DNA from: Alphaproteobacteria bacterium | Lineage (GTDB): Bacteria; Pseudomonadota; Alphaproteobacteria; Rs-D84 | Direction: 5' to 3' | Assembly (NCBI GenBank): GCA_016285415.1 | Contig: JAEEQU010000056.1 | Coordinates: 1-5,740, forward strand | Length of the DNA: 5,740 nucleotides | Shown here: piece after piece, positions 1 through 5,285 of the stretch | Position numbering within the stretch: the stretch's first letter is position 1 | Layout: every line of letters begins with the position of its first letter | The notes under the pieces: model-generated | The model's database searches: none | The model's input: only the letters and a program-made list of their open reading frames with translations | Told to the model about the DNA's origin: nothing | Program-made: the position numbers and the translations under genes

Positions 1-432
1 GTCGGCATTTTTTGTCGCAATAATTTCAAAACCGTTTGCGTTATCGTGTGTTAACCACACCCATCCAGAACTGAAAACGCTATTTGCAATGGCTTTAAAT
101 TTTTCTTTGAATTCGGCAACACCACCAAATGCATCAGAAATTATATCTGGGACCGCGTTATTCCCGCGCCCAAGGCAATTGAAAAAGAATTCATGATTGA
201 AAATCTGGGCGGCATTATTAAATATTTTTTCGTCTGTGGCGGCCCCCGCCGAATTTACAATTATTTCGCGCAAATCCATATCTGCATATTTTGTATCAGC
301 AATCAATTTATTAAGATTTGCGATGTAGGCAGCCAAATGTTTACCATAATGAAATTTAATTGTTTCTGCGGACATATATGGTTCAAGTTCTGTTTCGCGA
401 AAAGGTAATGGATAATCGTTAAGGTTGAACAT
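1..432 (-). CDS. sodB: Iron-type superoxide dismutase, N-terminal 144 residues (cut by window edge)
   Basis: Detoxifies superoxide to hydrogen peroxide and oxygen, normally as a cytoplasmic dimer with one Fe per subunit. The reverse strand reads from an ATG at 432-430 to the window edge without a stop. Seen: FHYGKH at residues 27-32 (H28 is the first metal ligand), FNNAAQ at 71-76, NHEF at 79-82 (H80 is the second ligand) and SGWVWL at 122-127. The Gln of NNAAQ (Q76) is the position that distinguishes Fe-type enzymes; Mn-types carry Gly there. The C-terminal ligands (the DxWEH motif) and about 50 residues lie outside the window. A good ribosome site, AAGGAGA, sits just upstream of the start. 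Oddity: both aromatic positions around the NH motif that are usually Trp (QVWNHTFYW in E. coli SodB) are Phe here. It is divergent from the gene at 574. The family is certain from these motifs; the metal preference is an inference. Confidence 0.93.
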   Translation of the reverse strand, partial: MFNLNDYPLPFRETELEPYMSAETIKFHYGKHLAAYIANLNKLIADTKYADMDLREIIVNSAGAATDEKIFNNAAQIFNHEFFFNCLGRGNNAVPDIISDAFGGVAEFKEKFKAIANSVFSSGWVWLTHDNANGFEIIATKNAD

Positions 433-454
433 AGGTTTCTCCTTTCTTTTACAG

Positions 455-482
455 ATTTTACAAAAATGTTTTTATGTTGCCA
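455..482 (-). promoter_or_regulatory. Possible sodB promoter
   Basis: On the reverse strand a TAAAAT -10 (455-460) lies 16 bases from a poor -35, TGGCAA (477-482). Transcription would begin near 448, just ahead of the AAGGAGA ribosome site. The -35 matches consensus at only three positions, so this is tentative. I saw no convincing Fur or OxyR/SoxR site in 433-573. Confidence 0.3.
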
Positions 483-516
483 CAGGAAAAATAGTTTATT
501 TTTTAATAAAAATTAC

Positions 517-546
517 TTGCACATTATGCGTTCTTGTTTCTATAAT
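517..546 (+). promoter_or_regulatory. Promoter of the thioredoxin-fold/cvpA unit
   Basis: A perfect TATAAT at 541-546 follows TTGCAC (517-522) with an 18-base spacer. Transcription would begin near 553, giving a leader of about 20 bases with the AAGGAG ribosome site at 563-568. The -10 is strong and the -35 weak (TTG only). Confidence 0.5.
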
Positions 547-573
547 CAAAACGCAAACAAAAAAGGAGAAAAA

Positions 574-1167
574 ATGAAAAAAATCTTTGGCGCACTTGTT
601 GGCGCAATGTTCGTTGGAAATGCGTTTGCCGCAGATATTACAATCTATCACATGCCGACATGTCCGCATTGCCATCATGCACGTGATTTTGTTTCACAAA
701 ACTTGGTTTATGAATACCCAACATTAAAAGTTGAAACGGTTGACGTAACCCAAGATGTTAACCGTGACGCATTTATAAACGCGTTGAAAAAATGCAAATA
801 CGAATCGGGCGGTGTGCCAGTTATGGTTATCGGTGAAAAATGTTTCCAAGGTTTTTCTGATGCAATGGGTGATGAGGTTCGTAGTGCTATTGAAGCAGAT
901 ATGGATGATGCCGCGAAAAAGGTTGCCGCAGATAATAAAAAGGCAATGGAAGCTGATGCCGAAGGTTTCCGTAAAGCACACGCAGATCGTGCAAATGTTT
1001 CCGTTGAACGTGAAATAAAAAATGATGATCAGGCTGCACAGCAGTCTGATCAAACTGCAGAAAATGCCACGGTTACAAAGAAAAATGATAGTTGGGTATT
1101 CTATGTAATACTTGGCATATTAGTTGTTGGTTTGGGATTTGTTTTAACACGCAAAGGCAAAAAATAA
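574..1167 (+). CDS. Secreted, membrane-anchored thioredoxin/glutaredoxin-fold oxidoreductase (CPHC)
   Basis: A 197-residue protein that probably does thiol-disulfide chemistry on the outer face of the inner membrane. Seen: a signal peptide at residues 1-19 (MKK, hydrophobic core, AFA cleavage site); a short redox domain at about 20-105 starting with a beta strand (DITIYH) and a CPHC active site at C30-C33; a VPV turn at 81-83 supplying the cis-Pro; a charged Ala/Lys/Asp/Glu-rich, probably helical linker at about 105-170; one hydrophobic helix at about 175-191; and a basic tail RKGKK that should stay in the cytoplasm. C74 and C90 are extra cysteines. CPHC is the DsbA active-site sequence, but the domain is short like glutaredoxin and lacks DsbA's helical insertion. 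The start at 574 is chosen over an upstream in-frame ATG at 466 because it directly follows AAGGAG and begins the signal peptide. Tandem stops TAA TAG end it, 12 bases before cvpA, so the two are probably cotranscribed. Substrate and exact family are unknown. Confidence 0.85.
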   Translation: MKKIFGALVGAMFVGNAFAADITIYHMPTCPHCHHARDFVSQNLVYEYPTLKVETVDVTQDVNRDAFINALKKCKYESGGVPVMVIGEKCFQGFSDAMGDEVRSAIEADMDDAAKKVAADNKKAMEADAEGFRKAHADRANVSVEREIKNDDQAAQQSDQTAENATVTKKNDSWVFYVILGILVVGLGFVLTRKGKK

Positions 1168-1179
1168 TAGGTAACAGTA

Positions 1180-1923
1180 ATGTTTAATTTAACTTGGCTT
1201 GATTACGCGTATTTCTTCGTATTGTTGGCGTCTACGGTATGGGCCACGATACGTGGTGGAATTTATGAAACCGTTGCAACACTGTCATGGGTTGTGGCGG
1301 CCATAACCGCGCGTTTTGTGTCACCAATGTTGGACAAAATTTTCCAAGGTTGGTTTGGGGTCAATGAATCTACGGTTGGGACGTTGGTCGCATCGTATTT
1401 CGTTGTATTCTTTGTAATATTGTTGATTGTTGGGTTTTTTAATCAAAAATTACGGGACAGAATTCAGGCCAGTATGATGAGCGTTACTGATCATACCCTT
1501 GGGGTAATATTCGGTATCGTGCGCAGTGTCGTTATTATGGGTGGTGTATATTGGGGTGCATTATGGTATTTTTCCGATGCACCGCGTATGCCACATTGGA
1601 TAGAAGATGCACGTTCGCGTCCGATTATGCAAATGACGGCCATTAAACTAGATGAATGGTTTATCCCTGGGCCGACCAGTAAATTATTGCTACGCGATAT
1701 TGACGGTACGCGTGAATCAAAAAAAATATTTGATAATCTGATAAATCCGCGGGTTGTGGATAAAGAAGCAGGGGATAAAAAACCAGTAGCAAATGCAAAC
1801 GAAGAAACCGGATATAAAAATTCAGAACGCAATGCATTGGAAAATCAATTGTTGCAAATAGAAAGTGTTGCAAACGCGATTGAAAAGCGAGAGCAAGAGC
1901 GTGCAAAACAAGAAAAGAAATAA
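1180..1923 (+). CDS. cvpA: CvpA-family inner-membrane protein
   Basis: A 247-residue member of the CvpA (colicin V production) family. These four-helix inner-membrane proteins are linked to colicin V export in E. coli and more widely to envelope homeostasis; their molecular activity is not settled. Seen: hydrophobic segments at about 8-25, 31-50, 65-88 and 106-131. The family-typical stretch before and within the fourth segment is present (DHTLGVIFGIVRS, 104-116), as is a SRPIM-type motif at 146-150 after the membrane domain. The remaining C-terminal 100 residues are hydrophilic and end in a charged, probably coiled-coil segment (about 215-247) that is longer than in the short E. coli CvpA (about 160 residues). 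The ribosome site is weak (TAGGT at 1168-1172, overlapping the second stop codon of the gene before), which suits translational coupling. In many proteobacteria cvpA precedes purF; here a terminator follows instead. The family assignment is good; the role in this organism is unknown. Confidence 0.85.
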   Translation: MFNLTWLDYAYFFVLLASTVWATIRGGIYETVATLSWVVAAITARFVSPMLDKIFQGWFGVNESTVGTLVASYFVVFFVILLIVGFFNQKLRDRIQASMMSVTDHTLGVIFGIVRSVVIMGGVYWGALWYFSDAPRMPHWIEDARSRPIMQMTAIKLDEWFIPGPTSKLLLRDIDGTRESKKIFDNLINPRVVDKEAGDKKPVANANEETGYKNSERNALENQLLQIESVANAIEKREQERAKQEKK

Positions 1924-1924
1924 T

Positions 1925-1951
1925 AAAACGGAACCAAATGGTTCCGTTTTT
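1925..1951. terminator. Bidirectional intrinsic terminator between cvpA and tRNA-Thr
   Basis: A perfect 11-bp stem, AAAACGGAACC (1925-1935) with GGTTCCGTTTT (1940-1950), closes a four-base AAAT loop. On the plus strand it starts two bases after the cvpA stop and ends in a T run. On the minus strand it lies six bases past the tRNA 3' end and is followed by TTTTATTATTT. It can therefore serve both convergent transcripts. Confidence 0.9.
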
Positions 1952-1957
1952 AAATTC

Positions 1958-2033
1958 TGGTGCCAGTTGTCGGACTTGAACCAACGACCCTCTGATTACA
2001 AATCAGATGCTCTACCAGCTGAGCTAAACTGGC
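1958..2033 (-). tRNA. tRNA-Thr(UGU)
   Basis: Reading the reverse strand from 2033, a complete 76-base cloverleaf forms. The acceptor stem is GCCAGTT with AACTGGC (seven perfect pairs), the D stem GCTC/GAGC, the anticodon stem TCTGA/TCAGA with loop TTTGTAA, and the T stem GTTGG/CCGAC (one G-U pair) with loop TTCAAGT. The variable loop is five bases, the discriminator is A, and CCA is encoded. The anticodon TGT occupies tRNA positions 34-36 (window 2000-1998) and reads ACN-type threonine codons. U34 in this class of tRNA is usually modified to a 5-oxyuridine derivative, the pathway begun by enzymes such as the trhP product encoded next door. Confidence 0.97.
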
Positions 2034-2044
2034 GACACCACACA

Positions 2045-2072
2045 ATTATACATATTGAAACAGGTAAAGCAA
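2045..2072 (-). promoter_or_regulatory. Promoter of tRNA-Thr
   Basis: The reverse strand carries a perfect TATAAT (2045-2050) 16 bases from TTGCTT (2067-2072). A second TTGCTT at 2071-2076 would give a less favourable 20-base spacer. Transcription would begin about 4-6 bases before the mature tRNA 5' end at 2033, leaving a very short 5' trailer. Confidence 0.65.
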
Positions 2073-2093
2073 GCAAAATTTTGAAAATAAATC

Positions 2094-2124
2094 TTGAAAA
2101 TGCGGTTTGGTGGTTTAGTATATA
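2094..2124 (+). promoter_or_regulatory. Possible trhP promoter
   Basis: TTGAAA at 2094-2099 is followed by overlapping AT-rich candidates for the -10: TAGTAT (2116-2121, spacer 16) or TATATA (2119-2124, spacer 19). Either would place the transcription start within a few bases of the ATG at 2129. No other convincing promoter is seen between the tRNA promoter and trhP. Confidence 0.4.
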
Positions 2125-2128
2125 AACC

Positions 2129-3373
2129 ATGATTAAAAAACCTGAACTTTTGGCCCCTGGGGGAACGTTAGATGCGTTTAAGACCGCCATACTTTATGGT
2201 GCGGATGCTATTTACGCTGGGTTGCCGGGGTTTTCTATGCGGGCACGTGCAAAAATTACAACCGAAGAGGTTAAAACGGGTATAGAATTGGCGCATGCTG
2301 CCGGCAAAAAGGTTTATTTGGCGTTCAATTTGTTCGCACATGATCACGAATTTGCAAATATGCCGCGTGTTTCGGAAATAATAAATTACCTTAAACCTGA
2401 TGCGTTGATTGTGGCCGACCCTGGCGTTTTGATGTGGGTGCGTGAACATCACCCCGACATGCCAATTCATATTTCAACCCAAGCAAACATTTGTTCCGCC
2501 CAATCGGTTAAGTTCTGGCAAAATGCTGGGGCATCATTGTGCGTATTGGCACGCGAAGTTTCACATAATGAATTTGTTTCTATTCGTCGTGAATGCCCCG
2601 ATATAAAACTTGAAATCTTTGTGCATGGTGCAATGTGCATGTCATATTCAGGTCGTTGTTTGTTATCAAACTTTATTACCGGACGGCCATCAAATCGTGG
2701 TGCGTGCGCGCAACTGTGTCGTTGGAAATATGATGTGATTTTGCGCGAATGTGAAACAGGTATAGAAATGCCAATTCAAGAAGATGACCGTGGCGCATAC
2801 ATTATGAATTCCAAAGATTTGTGTTTGATGCCACGTCTGGCCGAGGTTTTAGAATCTGGACCTGATTCATTGAAAATAGAAGGCCGCAATCGCAGCGAAT
2901 ACTATGTTGGTTCGGTTGTTCACGCATATCGTTGCGCAATTGATGATTATGCACGCGACCCCGAACATTTTAACCCAGAAAAATATATGAATATGTTAAA
3001 TGTTTTGGAATCACGTGGATATACGACGGCGTTCTTTGATGGGCCGGTACCACCCGATGCACATAATTATGAAACCGCGCGTTCATCATCGGAATATCAC
3101 GCCGCGGGCGTGGTTGTGAATAAAACAGATTCCGAAATCACATTGGAATTGCGTAATGAAATTAAGGTTGGCGATGAAGTATCTTTTGTGTTGCCATATT
3201 TAACAGACATTGCAAATGTAAAATTATCGCAAATCATAGATGCCAAAACACATCAAAATTTACCAAAACAATCCGCGGGCCAGCATAATGCAATAGTTAT
3301 TCCGCGTGCGTGGGTTTCGGATAGTGATTGGAATAAAATTGTGCCATTAGTTTTGGCATATAAACATAAATAG
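2129..3373 (+). CDS. trhP: TrhP-like U32 family protein, tRNA U34 hydroxylation
   Basis: A 414-residue U32-family protein that follows E. coli YegQ/TrhP closely along its length. TrhP makes 5-hydroxyuridine at U34 of tRNAs in a prephenate-dependent way; CmoA and CmoB then elaborate it. Seen: the N-terminal PELLAPGGT (5-13) and YGADAIYAG (23-31); STQAN (116-120); the U32 signature region EIFVHGAMCMSYSGRC (162-177); CAQLCRW (193-199); GAYIMNSKDL (222-231); SLKIEGR (247-253); and a C-terminal beta domain from about 325 (GVVVNKT, LRN, GD). C170, C177, C193, C197 and C232 are candidates for an iron-sulfur cluster, as known for the relatives UbiU/UbiV. UbiU-type proteins are shorter and lack the C-terminal domain, so the TrhP assignment is preferred. 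E. coli TrhP is about 450 residues; the difference lies mostly in the region after CRW. The start is fixed by the conserved N-terminus although no clear ribosome site precedes it. It is divergent from tRNA-Thr(UGU). Confidence 0.88.
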   Translation: MIKKPELLAPGGTLDAFKTAILYGADAIYAGLPGFSMRARAKITTEEVKTGIELAHAAGKKVYLAFNLFAHDHEFANMPRVSEIINYLKPDALIVADPGVLMWVREHHPDMPIHISTQANICSAQSVKFWQNAGASLCVLAREVSHNEFVSIRRECPDIKLEIFVHGAMCMSYSGRCLLSNFITGRPSNRGACAQLCRWKYDVILRECETGIEMPIQEDDRGAYIMNSKDLCLMPRLAEVLESGPDSLKIEGRNRSEYYVGSVVHAYRCAIDDYARDPEHFNPEKYMNMLNVLESRGYTTAFFDGPVPPDAHNYETARSSSEYHAAGVVVNKTDSEITLELRNEIKVGDEVSFVLPYLTDIANVKLSQIIDAKTHQNLPKQSAGQHNAIVIPRAWVSDSDWNKIVPLVLAYKHK

Positions 3374-3411
3374 TTCTATTTTTCGTATATGTGTTTCATT
3401 TTATTTATGTT
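3363..3411. repeat. Inverted repeat spanning both convergent stop codons
   Basis: AACATAAATA (3363-3372) and TATTTATGTT (3402-3411) are perfect 10-bp inverted copies, 29 bases apart. They contain the last codons of the two convergent genes, both of which end His-Lys-stop. As there is no T run beyond either arm and the loop is long, it is a poor fit to an intrinsic terminator, and no other terminator is seen in the 27-base gap between the genes. Confidence 0.55.
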
Positions 3412-3943
3412 GCCGTGCCGCAAATTTGTTATACAGGCGTTGAAACGAACGTGGGTTGTCCAAATTACCATATGCGCTTTTTGGTAAAGTTTGCAACCAA
3501 GCAAAGAAATTTTTTGATGCGCCACCTGGCAATGCCCCAGGTTTAATATCGGTTAATATCGTTAATGTATCAAATGATGTTACGGCCTTTTCAAATTCTT
3601 GGACAGCGACTTCTGCAGCGATATCCGTTTCTGTTGCAGATTTGGTTGAAGGTACAATCTTATCTTTATCCTTGTCGGTCATCATTTTTTTAGATTCTGT
3701 ACTTTTATGTGATTTACAGAAATCGGTTAAATATTCGGTGGCGATGGTTGGTTTTTGCGTGTTCAACCTTTCAATTAATTTTTCAGTTTCATGCAATGCG
3801 TTGAACCATGATTCACCAACTGACATATTTTTGCTGCGGAATTTCTGTACCAATGCGTTATAAAGTTTGAAATATGCATCGGCCAGTACCTTCTTTTCAT
3901 AGGTGCTTAATTTCACGCCTGGACGATAGATTTTTATATCCAT
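3401..3943 (-). CDS. Hypothetical protein, 180 residues
   Basis: I do not recognise this protein. It has no signal peptide or membrane segment and is probably cytoplasmic. The N-terminal part (1-65) looks helical, with regularly spaced hydrophobic residues (YEKKVLADAYFKLYNAL at 15-31). The middle (about 78-105) is a Lys/Ser/Thr/Asp-rich low-complexity linker, including TDKDKDK. The C-terminal part (about 106-180) has an acidic amphipathic stretch (108-125), a Gly/Pro turn PGALPGG (135-141) and an aromatic, basic end. This gives a two-domain look with a flexible joint. Coding is supported by a ribosome site (AAGGTGA, four bases before the ATG), a strong promoter upstream, codon usage like its neighbours and a neat stop just beyond trhP. 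It is divergent from the outer-membrane protein gene at 4181 and shares its control region. The long open frame on the opposite strand (3456-3863) has no ribosome site and is judged a shadow. Confidence 0.75.
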   Translation of the reverse strand: MDIKIYRPGVKLSTYEKKVLADAYFKLYNALVQKFRSKNMSVGESWFNALHETEKLIERLNTQKPTIATEYLTDFCKSHKSTESKKMMTDKDKDKIVPSTKSATETDIAAEVAVQEFEKAVTSFDTLTILTDIKPGALPGGASKNFFAWLQTLPKSAYGNLDNPRSFQRLYNKFAARQHK

Positions 3944-3986
3944 TGTGTCACCTTTTGACTGAATATATTTATTTTACTCTTTTTCA

Positions 3987-4015
3987 TATATAATTACAAT
4001 GTTTTTTATTGTCAA
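3987..4015 (-). promoter_or_regulatory. Promoter of the hypothetical gene at 3401-3943
   Basis: The reverse strand carries a perfect TTGACA (4010-4015), a 17-base spacer and TATATA (3987-3992). Transcription would begin near 3980, giving a leader of about 37 bases that includes the AAGGTGA ribosome site. Confidence 0.7.
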
Positions 4016-4020
4016 GTATA

Positions 4021-4040
4021 CGAAATGATAAAACATTTTG
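4021..4040. promoter_or_regulatory. Candidate operator between divergent promoters
   Basis: CGAAATG (4021-4027) and CATTTTG (4034-4040) form an inverted repeat with one mismatch around a six-base A/T spacer. It fills the space between the two facing -35 boxes (4010-4015 and 4038-4043) and overlaps the plus-strand one. A GTATAC palindrome abuts it at 4016-4021. The position and symmetry suit a dimeric regulator of both promoters, but no regulator is identified. Confidence 0.35.
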
Positions 4041-4066
4041 ACATACGGTAAATATTGCGCCATTAT
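4038..4066 (+). promoter_or_regulatory. Promoter of the outer-membrane protein gene at 4181
   Basis: A perfect TTGACA (4038-4043), a 17-base spacer and CATTAT (4061-4066, four of six matches) face away from the promoter at 3987-4015. Transcription would begin near 4073, giving a leader of about 108 bases. Confidence 0.55.
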
Positions 4067-4072
4067 GTTAAG

Positions 4073-4180
4073 GTCATATTCCTAAAAAACACTATTTTCA
4101 AAAATGGGTGGTATGGGGATATGGCACCAATCTTGCCAATAATGGGGGTTGGTGATTAACAAACAACAAAGGATTGTTAA
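4073..4180 (+). promoter_or_regulatory. 5' leader of the outer-membrane protein gene, with ribosome site in a hairpin loop
   Basis: The predicted leader holds a G-rich tract (4106-4124) with four short G runs, then CACCAA (4125-4130), CCAA (4136-4139) and TTGGTG (4149-4154). The last of these can pair with either of the two before it. Immediately before the start codon TTAACAA (4156-4162) and TTGTTAA (4174-4180) form a perfect 7-bp stem. Its 11-base loop holds the ribosome site AAAGGA (4168-4173), seven bases from the ATG. No known riboswitch or RNA family is recognised. Confidence 0.4.
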
Positions 4181-5167
4181 ATGAAAAAAATATTAGGTAT
4201 GGCGGTCGCGGCGGCAGCAATGGTTTCGGGTGCTGCGTCTGCGGGTGTTACAACAAATATGGAAAACCCGTTGTTTATTCCCAAGGCGGGTCAGTTCGCA
4301 TCAAAAACGGGTCTGGGGTTGATGTATAAAAAGGCAGACCACTCAGATGCACATAAAATGAAAGATCATGACGGTGTCGTGGAATTCCCAATTTGGCGTT
4401 TCACCGAAGATTTTAGTTTTGGTATTACAGATCGGTTGAACACCTATGTATCAGTTGGTTGGACACAAAATGATGATATTGATCGCAAGGGTATGCATCG
4501 TGGCCGTTTAGGTTTGGATTACCGTATAATTGAAACATTGGATAACTTGGCATGGGATGTATACGGCGAAGCGTATCTGTCTGGTGTGTCACCAATGAAG
4601 GGTTCTTACAATATGACAACAGGTTTCAAATATGATAACTTCTCTAACGGTCGTTGGGGTGCAGTTTTGGGAACTAAGATCGGTAAAAGATGGTCAAGAT
4701 TTACCGCGTCTTTGTTCGCAGAATATCTGCAGACATTTGGCAACCACAACAATGAAATCGATACAAGCGCGTTATCTGCGCTGGGGTTCCCAGATGAAAT
4801 TTCTGTTGATTTGAAATCAACCAAAGAAATCACCGTTGGAACAAATGCGTTCTATCAGATAAATGATAAATGGTCATTTGGTGGTGGGTTCAGATTTGTT
4901 GAACATACAGATAACGGCGTGAAATCAATCCATACAGATGTTTCTGGCGCCAATGCAATGCTTGTTAACGGATTGTTGAAAGAAACCAAAAATATGCACG
5001 ACGGTTGGGATGAATATATCTTGTCCGCGGTTGTTGCAGACCAAATCACAGATTATTTCCAACTTGCATTGTTTGGGGAATATACATTTGATAATTCACA
5101 TCGGAATTCACAAAATGGAACCGATGTTAAATGGGAAGCAGGCGTTCGTGCAAACTTCCGCTTTTAA
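4181..5167 (+). CDS. Outer-membrane beta-barrel protein
   Basis: A 328-residue exported protein that is probably a porin or small-solute channel in the outer membrane; the family is not recognised. Seen: a signal peptide at 1-21 (MKK, Ala-rich core, ASA cleavage site). A mature chain follows of alternating hydrophobic and polar residues with many Gly, Trp, Tyr and Phe, for example FSFGITDRLNTYVSVGW, WSFGGGFRF and FQLALFGEYTF. It ends AGVRANFRF, with aromatic residues at the last and third-last positions, the usual signal for insertion by the BAM machinery. There are no cysteines and no membrane helices after the signal. The mature length of about 307 residues would fit a barrel of roughly 12-16 strands (inference). 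An AAAGGA ribosome site lies seven bases upstream. It has its own promoter and a strong terminator, so it is probably transcribed alone and abundantly. Confidence 0.85.
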   Translation: MKKILGMAVAAAAMVSGAASAGVTTNMENPLFIPKAGQFASKTGLGLMYKKADHSDAHKMKDHDGVVEFPIWRFTEDFSFGITDRLNTYVSVGWTQNDDIDRKGMHRGRLGLDYRIIETLDNLAWDVYGEAYLSGVSPMKGSYNMTTGFKYDNFSNGRWGAVLGTKIGKRWSRFTASLFAEYLQTFGNHNNEIDTSALSALGFPDEISVDLKSTKEITVGTNAFYQINDKWSFGGGFRFVEHTDNGVKSIHTDVSGANAMLVNGLLKETKNMHDGWDEYILSAVVADQITDYFQLALFGEYTFDNSHRNSQNGTDVKWEAGVRANFRF

Positions 5168-5181
5168 TCTGAAAGGATGAT

Positions 5182-5220
5182 AAAAAAACGGGTCTTTTAA
5201 AAGGCCCGTTTTTTATATTT
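5182..5220 (+). terminator. Intrinsic terminator after the outer-membrane protein gene
   Basis: AAAAAACGGGTCTTTT (5183-5198) pairs with AAAAGGCCCGTTTTTT (5199-5214), with a single T-G wobble, giving about 14 usable base pairs around a TTAA loop and a six-T tail that is part of the stem. It lies 15 bases beyond the stop at 5165-5167. The A run on the left would also let it work on the reverse strand. Confidence 0.9.
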
Positions 5221-5250
5221 AATTAAACGCTTTTTTTAATACCTTTTTTA

Positions 5251-5259
5251 TGATATAAT
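5251..5259 (+). promoter_or_regulatory. Extended -10 promoter of the last gene
   Basis: TGATATAAT (5251-5259) is an exact extended -10 element (TG, one base, TATAAT). The T-rich stretch about 17 bases upstream (5231-5237) is a poor -35, which extended -10 promoters tolerate. Transcription would begin near 5266, about 20 bases before the ATG at 5286. Confidence 0.55.
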
Positions 5260-5285
5260 ATTCCAAGAAAGGTAGTAAAGAGAGA

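Noticed and set aside
466..573. Upstream in-frame extension of the CPHC protein from an ATG at 466
   Set aside because: It would bury the signal peptide behind 36 residues that include the promoter and ribosome site; the ATG at 574 has AAGGAG directly before it.
1661..2125. Open frames on both strands running through the cvpA end, terminator and tRNA gene (1661-1984 minus, 1865-2125 plus)
   Set aside because: They cross a terminator and a structural RNA gene and match no coding pattern.
2129..3373. Reading the U32 protein as a protease or as UbiU
   Set aside because: The U32 'peptidase' label is historical for this clade. The length and the C-terminal beta domain match TrhP rather than the shorter UbiU.
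3456..3863. A 135-codon open frame on the plus strand opposite the hypothetical gene
   Set aside because: It has no ribosome site or promoter, and the opposite-strand frame has all of these and ends neatly beside trhP.
5177..5200. Tiny open frame ATG to TAA after the outer-membrane protein gene, preceded by AAAGG
   Set aside because: It is only seven codons long, the ribosome site touches the ATG, and it lies within the terminator stem.
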